Shown here: in pieces, positions 35,429 through 45,004 of the stretch
Layout of the letters: each line of letters begins with the position of its first letter
Position numbering within the stretch: position 1 is the stretch's first letter
DNA from: Ruegeria sp. THAF33
GTDB taxonomy: Bacteria; Pseudomonadota; Alphaproteobacteria; Rhodobacterales; Rhodobacteraceae
NCBI RefSeq assembly: GCF_009363615.1
Contig: NZ_CP045384.1
Span: 3,258,501-3,322,500, forward strand
Length of the DNA: 64,000 bases
Direction: 5' to 3'
Notes under the pieces: generated by a model
What the model was told of the DNA's origin: nothing
What the model saw: only the letters and a program-made list of their open reading frames with translations
The model's database searches: none
Translations under genes and position numbers: made by a program

Positions 35429-36412
35429 ATGTCGAAACTAGTGACGATTTTTGGCGGATCGGGATTTGTCGGTCGCTACATCGCGCGGCGCATGGCGAAA
35501 GAGGGGTGGCGTGTCCGGGTGGCCGTACGTCGTCCGAACGAGGCCATGTTCGTGAAACCCTATGGTGCTGTGGGTCAGGTCGAACCGGTGCTGTGCAATA
35601 TTCGGGATGATGCCTCGGTGGCGCTGGCGATGCAGAGCGCCGATGTGGTTGTCAACTGCGTGGGTGTGCTGAACGAGCTTGGCAAAAACGGGTTTGATAC
35701 CGTTCAGGCCGAAGGAGCTGAACGCATCGCGCGTTTGGCGGCCGAGCAGGGCATCAAGCGGATGGTTCACATCTCGGCCATCGGTGCGGATGCGAATTCA
35801 GCCAGTGCGTATTCCCGGACCAAAGCACATGGTGAAGCGGGCGTGTTGAAACATATGCCAGATGCCGTGATCCTGCGTCCTTCGGTGATCTTTGGCACCG
35901 AAGACCAGTTCTTCAACCGTTTCGCCGGAATGACCCGCATGGGACCATTCCTGCCTCTGGTCGGGGCCGAGACAAAATTCCAGCCCGTTTACGTAGACGA
36001 TGTGGCGCAGGCTGCCGTCAAAGGCGTTCTGGGGCAGGCAGAGCCGGGTGTTTACGAGCTTGGCGGCCCCGAGGTTAAGACCTTTCGTGCCTTGATGCAG
36101 CAGATGCTTGAAGTGATTCACCGTCGCCGCGTCATCATCGGCCTGCCGTTCTTTGCCGCGCGGATTATGGCGGGTGTGCTGGATATCGTTAAATTTGTCA
36201 GCTTCCAGCTGTTCCCCAACAACATTCTGACTCGCGATCAGCTTAAGAACCTGCGTCACGACAATGTTGTCGCCGAGGGCGCAAAGTCTTTTACAGACCT
36301 TGGTATCGTGCCGACCACGCTGGAATCGATACTGCCGGAATACCTGTGGAAATTCCGCCCCTCGGGTCAGTATGACGACATTCAGAACTCGGCCAAAAAC
36401 CTGCGTATCTGA
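35429..36412 (+). CDS. Complex I NDUFA9-like NAD(P)-binding protein
   Basis: A 327-residue atypical short-chain dehydrogenase. The dinucleotide loop GGSGFVGRYIA is at residues 9-19; HISAIGADANSASAYSRTKA carries the Ser and Tyr-x-x-x-Lys region. The C-terminal part with FFAARIMAGVLDIVKF and the terminal SAKNLRI agree with the NDUFA9 supernumerary complex I subunit family that is found in alphaproteobacteria and mitochondria. CAGGAG lies upstream of the chosen ATG. It ends exactly where the convergent uppP stop begins. Confidence 0.88.
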   Translation: MSKLVTIFGGSGFVGRYIARRMAKEGWRVRVAVRRPNEAMFVKPYGAVGQVEPVLCNIRDDASVALAMQSADVVVNCVGVLNELGKNGFDTVQAEGAERIARLAAEQGIKRMVHISAIGADANSASAYSRTKAHGEAGVLKHMPDAVILRPSVIFGTEDQFFNRFAGMTRMGPFLPLVGAETKFQPVYVDDVAQAAVKGVLGQAEPGVYELGGPEVKTFRALMQQMLEVIHRRRVIIGLPFFAARIMAGVLDIVKFVSFQLFPNNILTRDQLKNLRHDNVVAEGAKSFTDLGIVPTTLESILPEYLWKFRPSGQYDDIQNSAKNLRI

Positions 36413-37216
36413 TCAGCTGTAGGCCATGATCAAAAGGATCACGCCTAGAATGACGCGGTAGATGACGTAGGGTGTGAAGCTGACGCTGCGCAGAAGCCGC
36501 ATCATCAGGCTGAGCGCCAGCAGGGCCGAAAGAAAGGCAAACAGCGCCGCAATGGCCCCATCCCGGGCCAGTTGCATATCGGCCCCGCGCACGGCATCCA
36601 ATGCCAGCAGTGTGCCCGACGCCAGGATTGTCGGGATCGACATCAACATCGCGATCCGCGCGCCGTCTTCACGGGTATATCCCAATTGCCGCGCGCCGGT
36701 TATGGTTATCCCGGATCGCGATGTGCCTGGGATCAGAGCAAGAACCTGCCAAAGGCCCATGATGAACGCGTCGCGTATTCCCCAGTTTTCGGCCTCTTTG
36801 GTTTCAGGAGCCCTCTGATCCACCCAGTACAGCAGCAGACCGAAACCCAGCATTGTCCATCCGATGACCGTGATCGAGCGCATGGCCTGGCTCAACCCGG
36901 TGACATGCAGAATGAGGCCCGCGATCACGGTAGGAACAGTTGCAACGATCAGGCCCAGAGCAAGCCGGGCCTGCGGTGTATCCGCCCGTCCGGTCAATGC
37001 GCGCGGCAACCCGGCAAGGGCCTGTTTTACATCTGACCGGAAATACAGCACCACGGCGCCCAGGGTTCCCACATGCACCGCGACATCAATGGCTTGACCC
37101 TGATCCTGCAACCCCGACAGGTTGGGCAGCAGGATCAGGTGACCAGATGAGGATATGGGCAAAAACTCAGTGATTCCCTGAATGATTGCTACGAGAATCA
37201 GGTGAAACAAACTCAT
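36413..37216 (-). CDS. uppP: Undecaprenyl-diphosphatase UppP (BacA)
   Basis: A 267-residue inner-membrane enzyme with about eight membrane segments that removes a phosphate from undecaprenyl diphosphate to recycle the peptidoglycan lipid carrier; overexpression gives bacitracin resistance. Motif 1 is QGITEFLPISSSGHL (Glu17, Ser22-24, His26); motif 2 is LALIPGTSRSGITITGARQLG. Length is normal. Confidence 0.97.
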   Translation of the reverse strand: MSLFHLILVAIIQGITEFLPISSSGHLILLPNLSGLQDQGQAIDVAVHVGTLGAVVLYFRSDVKQALAGLPRALTGRADTPQARLALGLIVATVPTVIAGLILHVTGLSQAMRSITVIGWTMLGFGLLLYWVDQRAPETKEAENWGIRDAFIMGLWQVLALIPGTSRSGITITGARQLGYTREDGARIAMLMSIPTILASGTLLALDAVRGADMQLARDGAIAALFAFLSALLALSLMMRLLRSVSFTPYVIYRVILGVILLIMAYS

Positions 37217-37374
37217 CTGCCCTGCCGTGCTGCTGCCACGTGTTCTTTGTGAGTTATGGGTATAAGGGCGATGGAAAAAAGGAAAGCGCGCATATAGGTC
37301 CGAATCGGATCTAAAATTTCCAATTATTTCCCACTTTTCTTAAAGGCGCGCTGCATTTTTTCAATTTAGGTCAG

Positions 37375-37380
37375 TATAAT
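37375..37380 (+). promoter_or_regulatory. Probable -10 box of the glt operon
   Basis: TATAAT at 37,375-37,380, 66 bases before the gltD start, with a weak TGCATT at -35 spacing. The box lies inside GTCA-GTATAAT-TGAC, a short inverted repeat that could be an operator. Both calls are by eye. Confidence 0.35.
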
Positions 37381-37446
37381 TGACTTTTCATCCAAAAGCG
37401 CATCCCGTAAAGAAACGGAACCTAGCCAATTCATGGAGTCTGACCC

Positions 37447-38880
37447 GTGGCCAAGCAACCGATGCTGAAATTTGTGCAGATCGACCGCGTCATGCCGGAA
37501 AAGCGTGCTGCCAATGACCGCAAGGACGACTTTGACGAGATCTATTCCGAGTTCGCCGCCGAAAAAGCAGCCGAGCAGGCGAGTCGGTGCAGCCAATGTG
37601 GTGTTCCGTACTGCCAGTCGCATTGCCCGCTGCACAACAATATTCCCGACTGGTTGCGCCTGACTGCGACCGGGCGCCTGGAAGAAGCCTATCAGGTAAG
37701 TCAGGCCACCAATACCTTCCCCGAGATCTGCGGGCGCATCTGTCCGCAGGACCGCCTGTGCGAGGGCAACTGCGTGATCGAACAGTCGGGCCATGGAACC
37801 GTCACGATTGGTTCGATCGAGAAATACATAACGGATACCGCATGGGAAAAAGGTTGGGTCCAGCCGGTTGCTCCATCGGCCGAACGCGCTGAAAGCGTAG
37901 GTATCATTGGTGCAGGCCCTGGTGGATTGGCCGCTGCGGATATGCTGCGCCAGGCTGGTATCCAGGTCACGGTATACGACCGCTATGACCGGGCCGGTGG
38001 CCTGCTGATGTATGGCATTCCGGGGTTCAAACTGGAAAAAGACGTTGTTCAGCGCCGCAATGACCTGTTGGCTGATGGTGGGGTCGAGTTTGTTCTGAAT
38101 TGCGACGTGGATGCGGCCAAGTTCGAAGAAATCCGGGCCAGGCATGATGCCGTTATCATCGCGACCGGTGTCTACAAGTCGCGCGACCTGGCAATGCCGG
38201 GCAGCGGTTTGGCCGGGATCGAAAAGGCGATCGACTTCCTGACAGCCTCGAACCGGAAAAGCTTTGGCGACCAGGTCGAAGAATTCGACAACGGTCGCTT
38301 GAACGCCCACGGCAAGAAAGTCGTCGTGATTGGCGGCGGTGACACTGCGATGGATTGCGTGCGCACTTCGATCCGTCAGGGCGCGACTTCTGTCAAATGT
38401 CTGTATCGCCGGGACCGGGCCAACATGCCGGGGTCACAGCGTGAAACGCAGAATGCCGAGGAAGAAGGCGTGATCTTCGAATGGCTCAGCGCGCCCAAAG
38501 GGTTCACGGGTGAAGACACGGTCAAGGGTGTCATCGTTCAGAAGATGCGCCTGGGACAGCCAGACGCATCCGGTCGTCAGGCCCCCGAAGTGATCGAAGG
38601 TGCGGACTATGTCGAAGACGCCGATCTTGTGATCAAGGCGCTTGGATTCGAACCTGAAGACCTGCCGACGCTGTTCGGACAACCTGATCTGCCGGTCACC
38701 CGCTGGGGTACGATCAAGGCGGCGTTCCAAACCGGCGAGACCGAAATGGACGGAGTCTATGCAATCGGTGACATCGTACGCGGTGCCTCGCTGGTGGTCT
38801 GGGCGATCCGGGACGGTCGTGACTGCGCTGATGCGATCATCGAACGCTTCAATGCTAAATCTGCCGTTGCGGCCGAATAA
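37447..38880 (+). CDS. gltD: Glutamate synthase small subunit
   Basis: A 477-residue FAD/NADPH subunit that passes electrons to GltB. The N-terminal [4Fe-4S] cysteines are CSQCGVPYCQSHCP and FPEICGRICPQDRLCEGNC; the FAD loop GIIGAGPGGLAAADMLRQAG and the NADPH loop VVVIGGGDTAMDCVRTS follow, and GVYAIGDIVRGASLVVWAI closes the FAD site. GTG start at 37,447 with GGAG upstream. First gene of gltD-GFA-gltB. Confidence 0.95.
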   Translation: MAKQPMLKFVQIDRVMPEKRAANDRKDDFDEIYSEFAAEKAAEQASRCSQCGVPYCQSHCPLHNNIPDWLRLTATGRLEEAYQVSQATNTFPEICGRICPQDRLCEGNCVIEQSGHGTVTIGSIEKYITDTAWEKGWVQPVAPSAERAESVGIIGAGPGGLAAADMLRQAGIQVTVYDRYDRAGGLLMYGIPGFKLEKDVVQRRNDLLADGGVEFVLNCDVDAAKFEEIRARHDAVIIATGVYKSRDLAMPGSGLAGIEKAIDFLTASNRKSFGDQVEEFDNGRLNAHGKKVVVIGGGDTAMDCVRTSIRQGATSVKCLYRRDRANMPGSQRETQNAEEEGVIFEWLSAPKGFTGEDTVKGVIVQKMRLGQPDASGRQAPEVIEGADYVEDADLVIKALGFEPEDLPTLFGQPDLPVTRWGTIKAAFQTGETEMDGVYAIGDIVRGASLVVWAIRDGRDCADAIIERFNAKSAVAAE

Positions 38881-38903
38881 TCCCGCGATCAGGAGGCTTC
38901 GAA

Positions 38904-39341
38904 ATGCCTGAATTGCAAGGCCAATGCATGTGTGGCGCAGTTACGGTGACGGCAACTCCGGCGCGGGATGCGCTGGGGGCCTGCCATTGCGACCAGTGCC
39001 GGCGCTGGACCAGTTCCATGCTGGTGACGTTTCAGGCCGAAGAAGGCTATGCCGCGCTTGGACCGGTCAAAACCTTCACTTCCTCTGACTGGGCCGAGCG
39101 CGCCTTTTGCGCCGATTGCGGCTCGGCGCTTTGGTATCGGATCACGCTCCCAGGCGAGATGCACGGCCAGACGCAAATGGCGGCAGGTCTGTTTGACAAC
39201 GCCGCAGGCAACCCGCTGAAACTTGAACTTTACATCGACAAAAAGCCCCAGGGCTACGCGTTCGCAGGCGAACGCCGGCAGATGACCAAAGCCGAGGTCG
39301 AAGCCATGTACGCCCCCTCTGACGAAGGAGACAGCCAATGA
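38904..39341 (+). CDS. GFA family protein (glutathione-dependent formaldehyde-activating fold)
   Basis: A 145-residue zinc-binding protein of the GFA family. Zinc ligands are CMCG at the N-terminus, CHCDQCRRW in the middle and CADCGSALW later. Few family members have a proven role; formaldehyde-glutathione binding is known for Paracoccus Gfa. Its stop overlaps the ATG of gltB by 4 bases, so it is translated with the glutamate synthase, an unexpected partner. Confidence 0.9.
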   Translation: MPELQGQCMCGAVTVTATPARDALGACHCDQCRRWTSSMLVTFQAEEGYAALGPVKTFTSSDWAERAFCADCGSALWYRITLPGEMHGQTQMAAGLFDNAAGNPLKLELYIDKKPQGYAFAGERRQMTKAEVEAMYAPSDEGDSQ

Positions 39342-42300
39342 CCAGATATGATGCCGATTGGGTGCGGGCCGAAGAAGCCAAGCGCAAATGGATGGCTGAA
39401 AATGGTCTCTATTCCGAGGAAGAAGAGCATTCTTCCTGTGGTGTGGGTCTCGTTGTGTCCGTGGATGGGAAAGCGTCGCGCAAGGTTGTGGACGCCGGTA
39501 TCGACGCGCTCAAGGCGATCTGGCACCGCGGCGCGGTTGATGCGGACGGAAAGACCGGCGATGGCGCGGGCATTCACGTGCAGATTCCGGTCTCGTTTTT
39601 CTACGATCAGATCAGGCGTACAGGCCACGAGCCCAAATTGGACAAACTGATCGCTGTTGGTCAGGTTTTCCTGCCGCGCACCGACTTTGGCGCACAGGAA
39701 CAGTGCCGGACCATCGTGGAAAGCGAAGTTCTGCGCATGGGCTATTACATCTATGGCTGGCGTCATGTGCCGGTCGATGTCACCTGTTTGGGTGAAAAAG
39801 CCAACGCCACCCGACCCGAGATCGAGCAAATCCTGATCTCGAATTCCAAAGGAGTGGACGAAGAGACCTTCGAGCGCGAGCTCTATGTCATTCGTCGCCG
39901 TATTGAAAAGGCTGCCTCGGCTGCGGGTATTTCCGGACTGTACCTGGCGTCGCTGTCGTGCCGTTCGATCATCTACAAGGGCATGATGCTGGCCGAGCAG
40001 GTTGCTGTCTTCTATCCCGACCTGATGGACGAACGGTTTGAATCCGCCTTCGCAATCTACCACCAGCGCTATTCCACCAACACTTTCCCGCAATGGTGGC
40101 TGGCGCAGCCTTTCCGCATGTTGGCGCATAATGGCGAGATCAACACGCTGAAAGGCAACATCAACTGGATGAAAAGCCACGAGATCCGCATGGCGTCCTC
40201 GACATTTGGGGATTATGCCGAGGATATCAAGCCGATCATCGCCGGAGGATCGTCGGATTCGGCAGCATTGGACTCGGTTTTTGAGGTTCTGGTGCGTGCG
40301 GGCCGCTCGGCCCCGATGGCGAAAACCATGCTGGTTCCGGAAAGCTGGTCCAAGCAGGCGGTGGAACTGCCGCAGGCGTGGCGCGACATGTATTCCTACT
40401 GCAACTCGGTGATGGAGCCGTGGGACGGCCCCGCCGCACTGGCCATGACGGATGGCCGCTGGGTCTGTGCTGGACTGGACCGCAACGGCCTGCGTCCGAT
40501 GCGTTATGTCGTGACTGGCGATGGTCTTGTCATTGCGGGATCCGAGGCCGGCATGGTGCCGATTGATGAGTCCACAGTGACCGAAAAAGGCGCGCTGGGC
40601 CCCGGTCAGATGCTGGCTGTCGACATGAAAAAGGGCAAGCTGTATCGCGACACCCAGATCAAGAACAAGCTGGCGAGCGCATTGCCGTTTGGTGAATGGG
40701 TCGGCAAGATCAACGATCTGGACGAGGCGCTGGCAGGTGTGACCGAAAAGCCGATATTCTCGGGCGAAGATCTGCGCAAACGCCAGATCGCGGCAGGCTA
40801 TTCGGTCGAAGAGCTAGAGCAGATTCTTGCGCCCATGGCCGAAGATGGTAAAGAGGCGCTGGCGTCCATGGGTGACGATACGCCCTCGGCGGTTCTGTCC
40901 AAACAATACCGCCCGCTCAGCCATTTCTTCCGGCAGAATTTCTCTCAGGTCACCAACCCGCCGATCGACAGTTTGCGCGAATACCGCGTCATGTCCTTGA
41001 AAACCCGGTTCGGGAACCTGAAGAACGTGCTGGATGAGGACAGCAGCCAGACCGAGATCATCGTTCTGGAAAGCCCCTTTGTTGGAAACGCGCAATGGGA
41101 TGAACTGGTTGGGAACCTCAATGCTCCGCTGGCCGAGATCGATTGCAGCTTTGAGCCTGGTCAAGGTGCGCTGAGCGCGGCTTTGGCCCGTGTCAGAGCC
41201 GAAGCTGAAGAGGCTGTCCGGTCTGGCGCCGGGCATCTGGTGCTGACCGACATGCACTCGGGTGAAGATCGTGTGGCGATGCCGATGATCCTTGCCACCA
41301 GCGCAGTGCACTCACACCTGACCCGTCAGGGCCTGCGGACGTTCTGTTCCTTGAACGTACGCTCGGCTGAATGTGTCGATCCGCATTACTTTGCGGTTCT
41401 GATCGGCTGTGGCGCGACCGTTGTGAACGCCTATCTGGCCGAAGACTCGCTGGCCGATCGTATCGATCGTGGGCTGCTGGACGGCACCCTGACCGAAAAT
41501 GTTGCGCGCTACCGCGAAGCCATCGACCAGGGCCTGTTGAAAATCATGGCCAAGATGGGAATTTCGGTGATCTCGTCTTATCGTGGAGGTCTGAATTTCG
41601 AGGCTGTAGGCCTGAGCCGCGCGATGGTCGCCGAGTACTTCCCGGGTATGACCAGCCGTATTTCCGGCATCGGCGTCACCGGTATTCAGGCAAAGGCCGA
41701 AGAAATCCACGCCAAGGGCTGGAACAGTGGTCTGGACGTGTTGCCGATCGGTGGTTTCTACAAGGCGCGGCAATCGGGTGAAACCCATGCGTGGGAAGCG
41801 ACCTCGATGCATATGATGCAGATGGCTTGCAACAAGGCGTCCTATGAGCTGTGGAAACAGTATTCTGCCAAGATGCAATCGAACCCGCCGATCCATCTGC
41901 GCGACCTGATGGATTTCAAACCATTGGGCAAACCGGTGCCGATTGAAGAGGTGGAATCGATCACCTCAATCCGCAAGCGTTTCGTCACGCCGGGCATGTC
42001 ACTGGGCGCGCTCAGCCCCGAGGCGCACAAGACGCTGAACGTGGCCATGAACCGGATCGGAGCGAAATCCGACTCGGGTGAAGGTGGTGAAGATCCTGCA
42101 CACTTCGTGCCGGAGCCGAATGGCGACAACCCCTCGGCCAAGATCAAACAGGTGGCCTCGGGCCGGTTCGGTGTGACTGCCGAATACCTGAATCAATGTG
42201 AAGAACTTGAGATCAAGGTGGCCCAAGGCGCGAAGCCTGGTGAGGGTGGTCAGCTGCCAGGCATGAAGGTCACCGACCTGATCGCGCGTCTGCGTCACTC

Positions 42301-43870
42301 GACCAAGGGTGTGACGCTGATCTCACCGCCGCCGCACCACGACATCTACTCGATCGAAGACCTTGCGCAGCTGATCTATGATCTGAAACAGATCAACCCG
42401 CGCTGCAAGGTGACGGTGAAACTGGTGGCGTCTTCGGGCGTCGGCACGATTGCTGCCGGTGTGGCCAAGGCGAAAGCGGATATTATCCTGATTTCGGGTC
42501 ACAACGGCGGTACGGGTGCCTCACCCGCCACCAGCATCAAATATGCTGGTCTGCCATGGGAGATGGGCCTGACCGAGGCGCATCAGGTTCTGGCGATGAA
42601 CAACCTGCGCGACCGGGTGACTCTGCGCACCGATGGCGGCCTGCGCACCGGGCGCGACATCGTCATGGCAGCGATGATGGGGGCCGAGGAATACGGCATC
42701 GGCACCGCCGCCCTGATCGCGATGGGCTGTATCATGGTGCGTCAGTGCCAGTCGAACACCTGCCCCGTCGGCGTCTGCACGCAGGATGAATCGCTGCGTG
42801 CCAAGTTCACCGGCAACGCGGACAAGGTGGTGAACCTGATCACCTTCTACGCGCAGGAAGTGCGCGAGTTGCTGGCCAGCCTTGGCGCGCGTTCCGTGGA
42901 TGAAATCATCGGTCGGGCCGATCTGCTGGCGCAGGTTAGCCGGGGTTCGGCACATTTGGACGATCTGGATCTCAACCCGCTGCTGATCACCGTCGATGGT
43001 GCGCATAACATCGTGTACAATCGCGACAAGGACCGCAACGCCGTGCCCGACACGCTGGATGCCGAGATCGTGCGCGATGCGGCACGGTTCCTGAAGGACG
43101 GCGAGAAGATGCAGTTGTCATATGCCATCCAGAACACGCACCGCACTGTCGGAACCCGTATTTCCAGCCACATTGTGCAGAACTTCGGCATGCGGAACAC
43201 GTTCCAGGATGACCACCTGCACGTGAAACTCCAGGGTTCGGCCGGTCAGTCTCTGGGGGCTTTCGCTGCCCCGGGTCTGAAGCTGGAAGTGTCGGGGGAT
43301 GCCAATGACTATGTTGGCAAGGGCCTGTCTGGCGGCACGATCGTTGTGCGCCCGCCGCAGGTCAGCCCGCTGAAGGCAGACGACAACACAATCATCGGCA
43401 ACACGGTTCTCTACGGTGCAACTGACGGCCATCTGTTTGCGGCTGGCCGCGCGGGTGAACGGTTTGCCGTGCGCAACTCGGGTGCCACAGTTGTGGTTGA
43501 AGGGTGTGGCTCGAACGGGTGTGAGTACATGACCGGCGGTGTGGCCGTGATTCTTGGTGATATCGGGGCCAATTTCGGTGCCGGGATGACCGGTGGCATG
43601 GCATATCTGTACGATCCCGAAGGCAAGGCCGAAGCGTTGATGAACAAGGAAACGCTTGTGACCTGCCCGGTCACCGTGGACCATTGGGTGGATCAATTGA
43701 AAGCCTTGATCACGCGTCACGCCGAGGAGACTTACAGCCGCAAGGCTGCGGATATTCTCCAGCATTGGGATGTGGAAAAGGGCAACTTCTTACAGGTTTG
43801 TCCCAAAGAAATGCTCAACAAACTCAGCCACCCGCTGAGCGAAGAAGCCACGGCAGTTCCGGCGGAGTAA
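39338..43870 (+). CDS. gltB: Glutamate synthase large subunit
   Basis: A 1510-residue enzyme that makes two glutamates from glutamine and 2-oxoglutarate. Class II amidotransferase domain: after a 33-residue propeptide, Cys34 in HSSCGVGLV would become the N-terminal nucleophile. The FMN-binding synthase domain has GEGGEDPAHFVPEPNGDN, VKLVASSGVGTIAAGVAKA and GHNGGTGASPATSIKYAG. The [3Fe-4S] cysteines are in CIMVRQCQSNTCPVGVC. The C-terminal beta-helix (GGXXXG repeats) includes NYVGKG-like glycine-rich stretches. Confidence 0.98.
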   Translation: MTRYDADWVRAEEAKRKWMAENGLYSEEEEHSSCGVGLVVSVDGKASRKVVDAGIDALKAIWHRGAVDADGKTGDGAGIHVQIPVSFFYDQIRRTGHEPKLDKLIAVGQVFLPRTDFGAQEQCRTIVESEVLRMGYYIYGWRHVPVDVTCLGEKANATRPEIEQILISNSKGVDEETFERELYVIRRRIEKAASAAGISGLYLASLSCRSIIYKGMMLAEQVAVFYPDLMDERFESAFAIYHQRYSTNTFPQWWLAQPFRMLAHNGEINTLKGNINWMKSHEIRMASSTFGDYAEDIKPIIAGGSSDSAALDSVFEVLVRAGRSAPMAKTMLVPESWSKQAVELPQAWRDMYSYCNSVMEPWDGPAALAMTDGRWVCAGLDRNGLRPMRYVVTGDGLVIAGSEAGMVPIDESTVTEKGALGPGQMLAVDMKKGKLYRDTQIKNKLASALPFGEWVGKINDLDEALAGVTEKPIFSGEDLRKRQIAAGYSVEELEQILAPMAEDGKEALASMGDDTPSAVLSKQYRPLSHFFRQNFSQVTNPPIDSLREYRVMSLKTRFGNLKNVLDEDSSQTEIIVLESPFVGNAQWDELVGNLNAPLAEIDCSFEPGQGALSAALARVRAEAEEAVRSGAGHLVLTDMHSGEDRVAMPMILATSAVHSHLTRQGLRTFCSLNVRSAECVDPHYFAVLIGCGATVVNAYLAEDSLADRIDRGLLDGTLTENVARYREAIDQGLLKIMAKMGISVISSYRGGLNFEAVGLSRAMVAEYFPGMTSRISGIGVTGIQAKAEEIHAKGWNSGLDVLPIGGFYKARQSGETHAWEATSMHMMQMACNKASYELWKQYSAKMQSNPPIHLRDLMDFKPLGKPVPIEEVESITSIRKRFVTPGMSLGALSPEAHKTLNVAMNRIGAKSDSGEGGEDPAHFVPEPNGDNPSAKIKQVASGRFGVTAEYLNQCEELEIKVAQGAKPGEGGQLPGMKVTDLIARLRHSTKGVTLISPPPHHDIYSIEDLAQLIYDLKQINPRCKVTVKLVASSGVGTIAAGVAKAKADIILISGHNGGTGASPATSIKYAGLPWEMGLTEAHQVLAMNNLRDRVTLRTDGGLRTGRDIVMAAMMGAEEYGIGTAALIAMGCIMVRQCQSNTCPVGVCTQDESLRAKFTGNADKVVNLITFYAQEVRELLASLGARSVDEIIGRADLLAQVSRGSAHLDDLDLNPLLITVDGAHNIVYNRDKDRNAVPDTLDAEIVRDAARFLKDGEKMQLSYAIQNTHRTVGTRISSHIVQNFGMRNTFQDDHLHVKLQGSAGQSLGAFAAPGLKLEVSGDANDYVGKGLSGGTIVVRPPQVSPLKADDNTIIGNTVLYGATDGHLFAAGRAGERFAVRNSGATVVVEGCGSNGCEYMTGGVAVILGDIGANFGAGMTGGMAYLYDPEGKAEALMNKETLVTCPVTVDHWVDQLKALITRHAEETYSRKAADILQHWDVEKGNFLQVCPKEMLNKLSHPLSEEATAVPAE

Positions 43871-43892
43871 GCCGAAATTCCACCAAAAAACC

Positions 43893-43934
43893 GGCCCCGC
43901 GTGCCATTTGCAGCACGCGGGGCCACAGTTTTTG
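43893..43934 (+). terminator. Strong terminator of the glt operon
   Basis: GGCCCCGCGTGC (43,893-43,904) pairs perfectly with GCACGCGGGGCC (43,913-43,924), 8-base loop, then ACAGTTTTTG. It lies 23 bases after the gltB stop. Confidence 0.96.
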
Positions 43935-44050
43935 TGAGGTTTCGGTGGGATTCTTGCTTGTTCTTCCGAATTTCGCCATGCTTTTTTCACCTTGTAGTGA
44001 TAGCCATTGCCTGTTTCGGTTCCTAATGGTGACAGAGTAGGGGCAACAGG

Positions 44051-44965
44051 ATGCCAACGACATATCGCGATCAGTTCTTCACCTTTGATCCCGCAAGCCC
44101 GCCACCAGCGGGAACGGCCGTCACGGTCAGCAATTTCACCCTGACTGATGCGAATGATGACAATCTTATTGACGCACCCAGTGGTGACACGGTCAACGGG
44201 CAAGACGTTACAAATTCCTGGCCAGGCGATACCGTAACGATCAACGTGTCAGGCGTTGGGAACGTGACCTATACAGGAACCACGTTCTACCTTGCTGATG
44301 GGTCGCGGGCTTTCACCCCCACAGACGGCCAGGTGCTGCAGCCCGGAACGCTGGTGTCGACCACTTTTGTCAACACGTCAGGCCCGCTGAATGTCGGTAA
44401 CCTTGGGCCGCCGTGCTTTACGGCCGGGACCATGATCGCCACACCGGAAGGTGAGCGCGCGGTTGAGGGTTTGAAGGCTGGTGATCTGGTCATCACGGTG
44501 GATCACGGACCACAACCCTTGATCTGGGTCGGGTGTACAACCGTCGCAGCCGAAGGCAAACTGGCCCCAATCCGTTTCGATGCCGGGGTGTTTGGTCTGG
44601 ATCGCCCCTTGCTGGTTTCACCGCAGCACCGGATGCTGATCGAAGACTGGCAGGCGTCCTATCTGTTCGGTCATACCGAAGCGCTGGTTCCGGCGCATAC
44701 TCTGGTCAACGATGACACCGTGAAACGGGTCGAGGGCGGTGAGGTTGAATATTTCCACCTGTTGTTCAAACAGCATGAGATCGTTTTCGCCAACGGAGCA
44801 AAGAGCGAAAGCTATTATCCCGGGCACGCGTTGTCGGCTTCGGATCGGGCAACGCAAAGCGAAGTGCTGCACTTGTTTCCCGAGTTGACCGGGCTTGATC
44901 CGATGTCGCTGAAAACCGCGCGCCCGATCGTTCATCCGCGCGAGGCGCGCGCTTTCGCGATTTAG
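44051..44965 (+). CDS. Hint-domain protein
   Basis: 304 residues. The N-terminal 120 residues are rich in Thr, Val, Gly and Asp and have no recognised motif. From Cys122 comes a Hint_2 domain: PCFTAGTMIATPEGERAVE is the block A start, then GDLVITVDHGPQPLIWVG and LVSPQHRMLIE. Hint domains resemble the autoprocessing domain of Hedgehog proteins and inteins. No C-terminal extein is left, as in most roseobacter Hint proteins, which are often secreted by type I systems. A signal peptide is not seen. Confidence 0.8.
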   Translation: MPTTYRDQFFTFDPASPPPAGTAVTVSNFTLTDANDDNLIDAPSGDTVNGQDVTNSWPGDTVTINVSGVGNVTYTGTTFYLADGSRAFTPTDGQVLQPGTLVSTTFVNTSGPLNVGNLGPPCFTAGTMIATPEGERAVEGLKAGDLVITVDHGPQPLIWVGCTTVAAEGKLAPIRFDAGVFGLDRPLLVSPQHRMLIEDWQASYLFGHTEALVPAHTLVNDDTVKRVEGGEVEYFHLLFKQHEIVFANGAKSESYYPGHALSASDRATQSEVLHLFPELTGLDPMSLKTARPIVHPREARAFAI

Positions 44966-45004
44966 GCCGTTTCAAACCGGAACCTTGCGTCGTATAGCTG
45001 AGAC

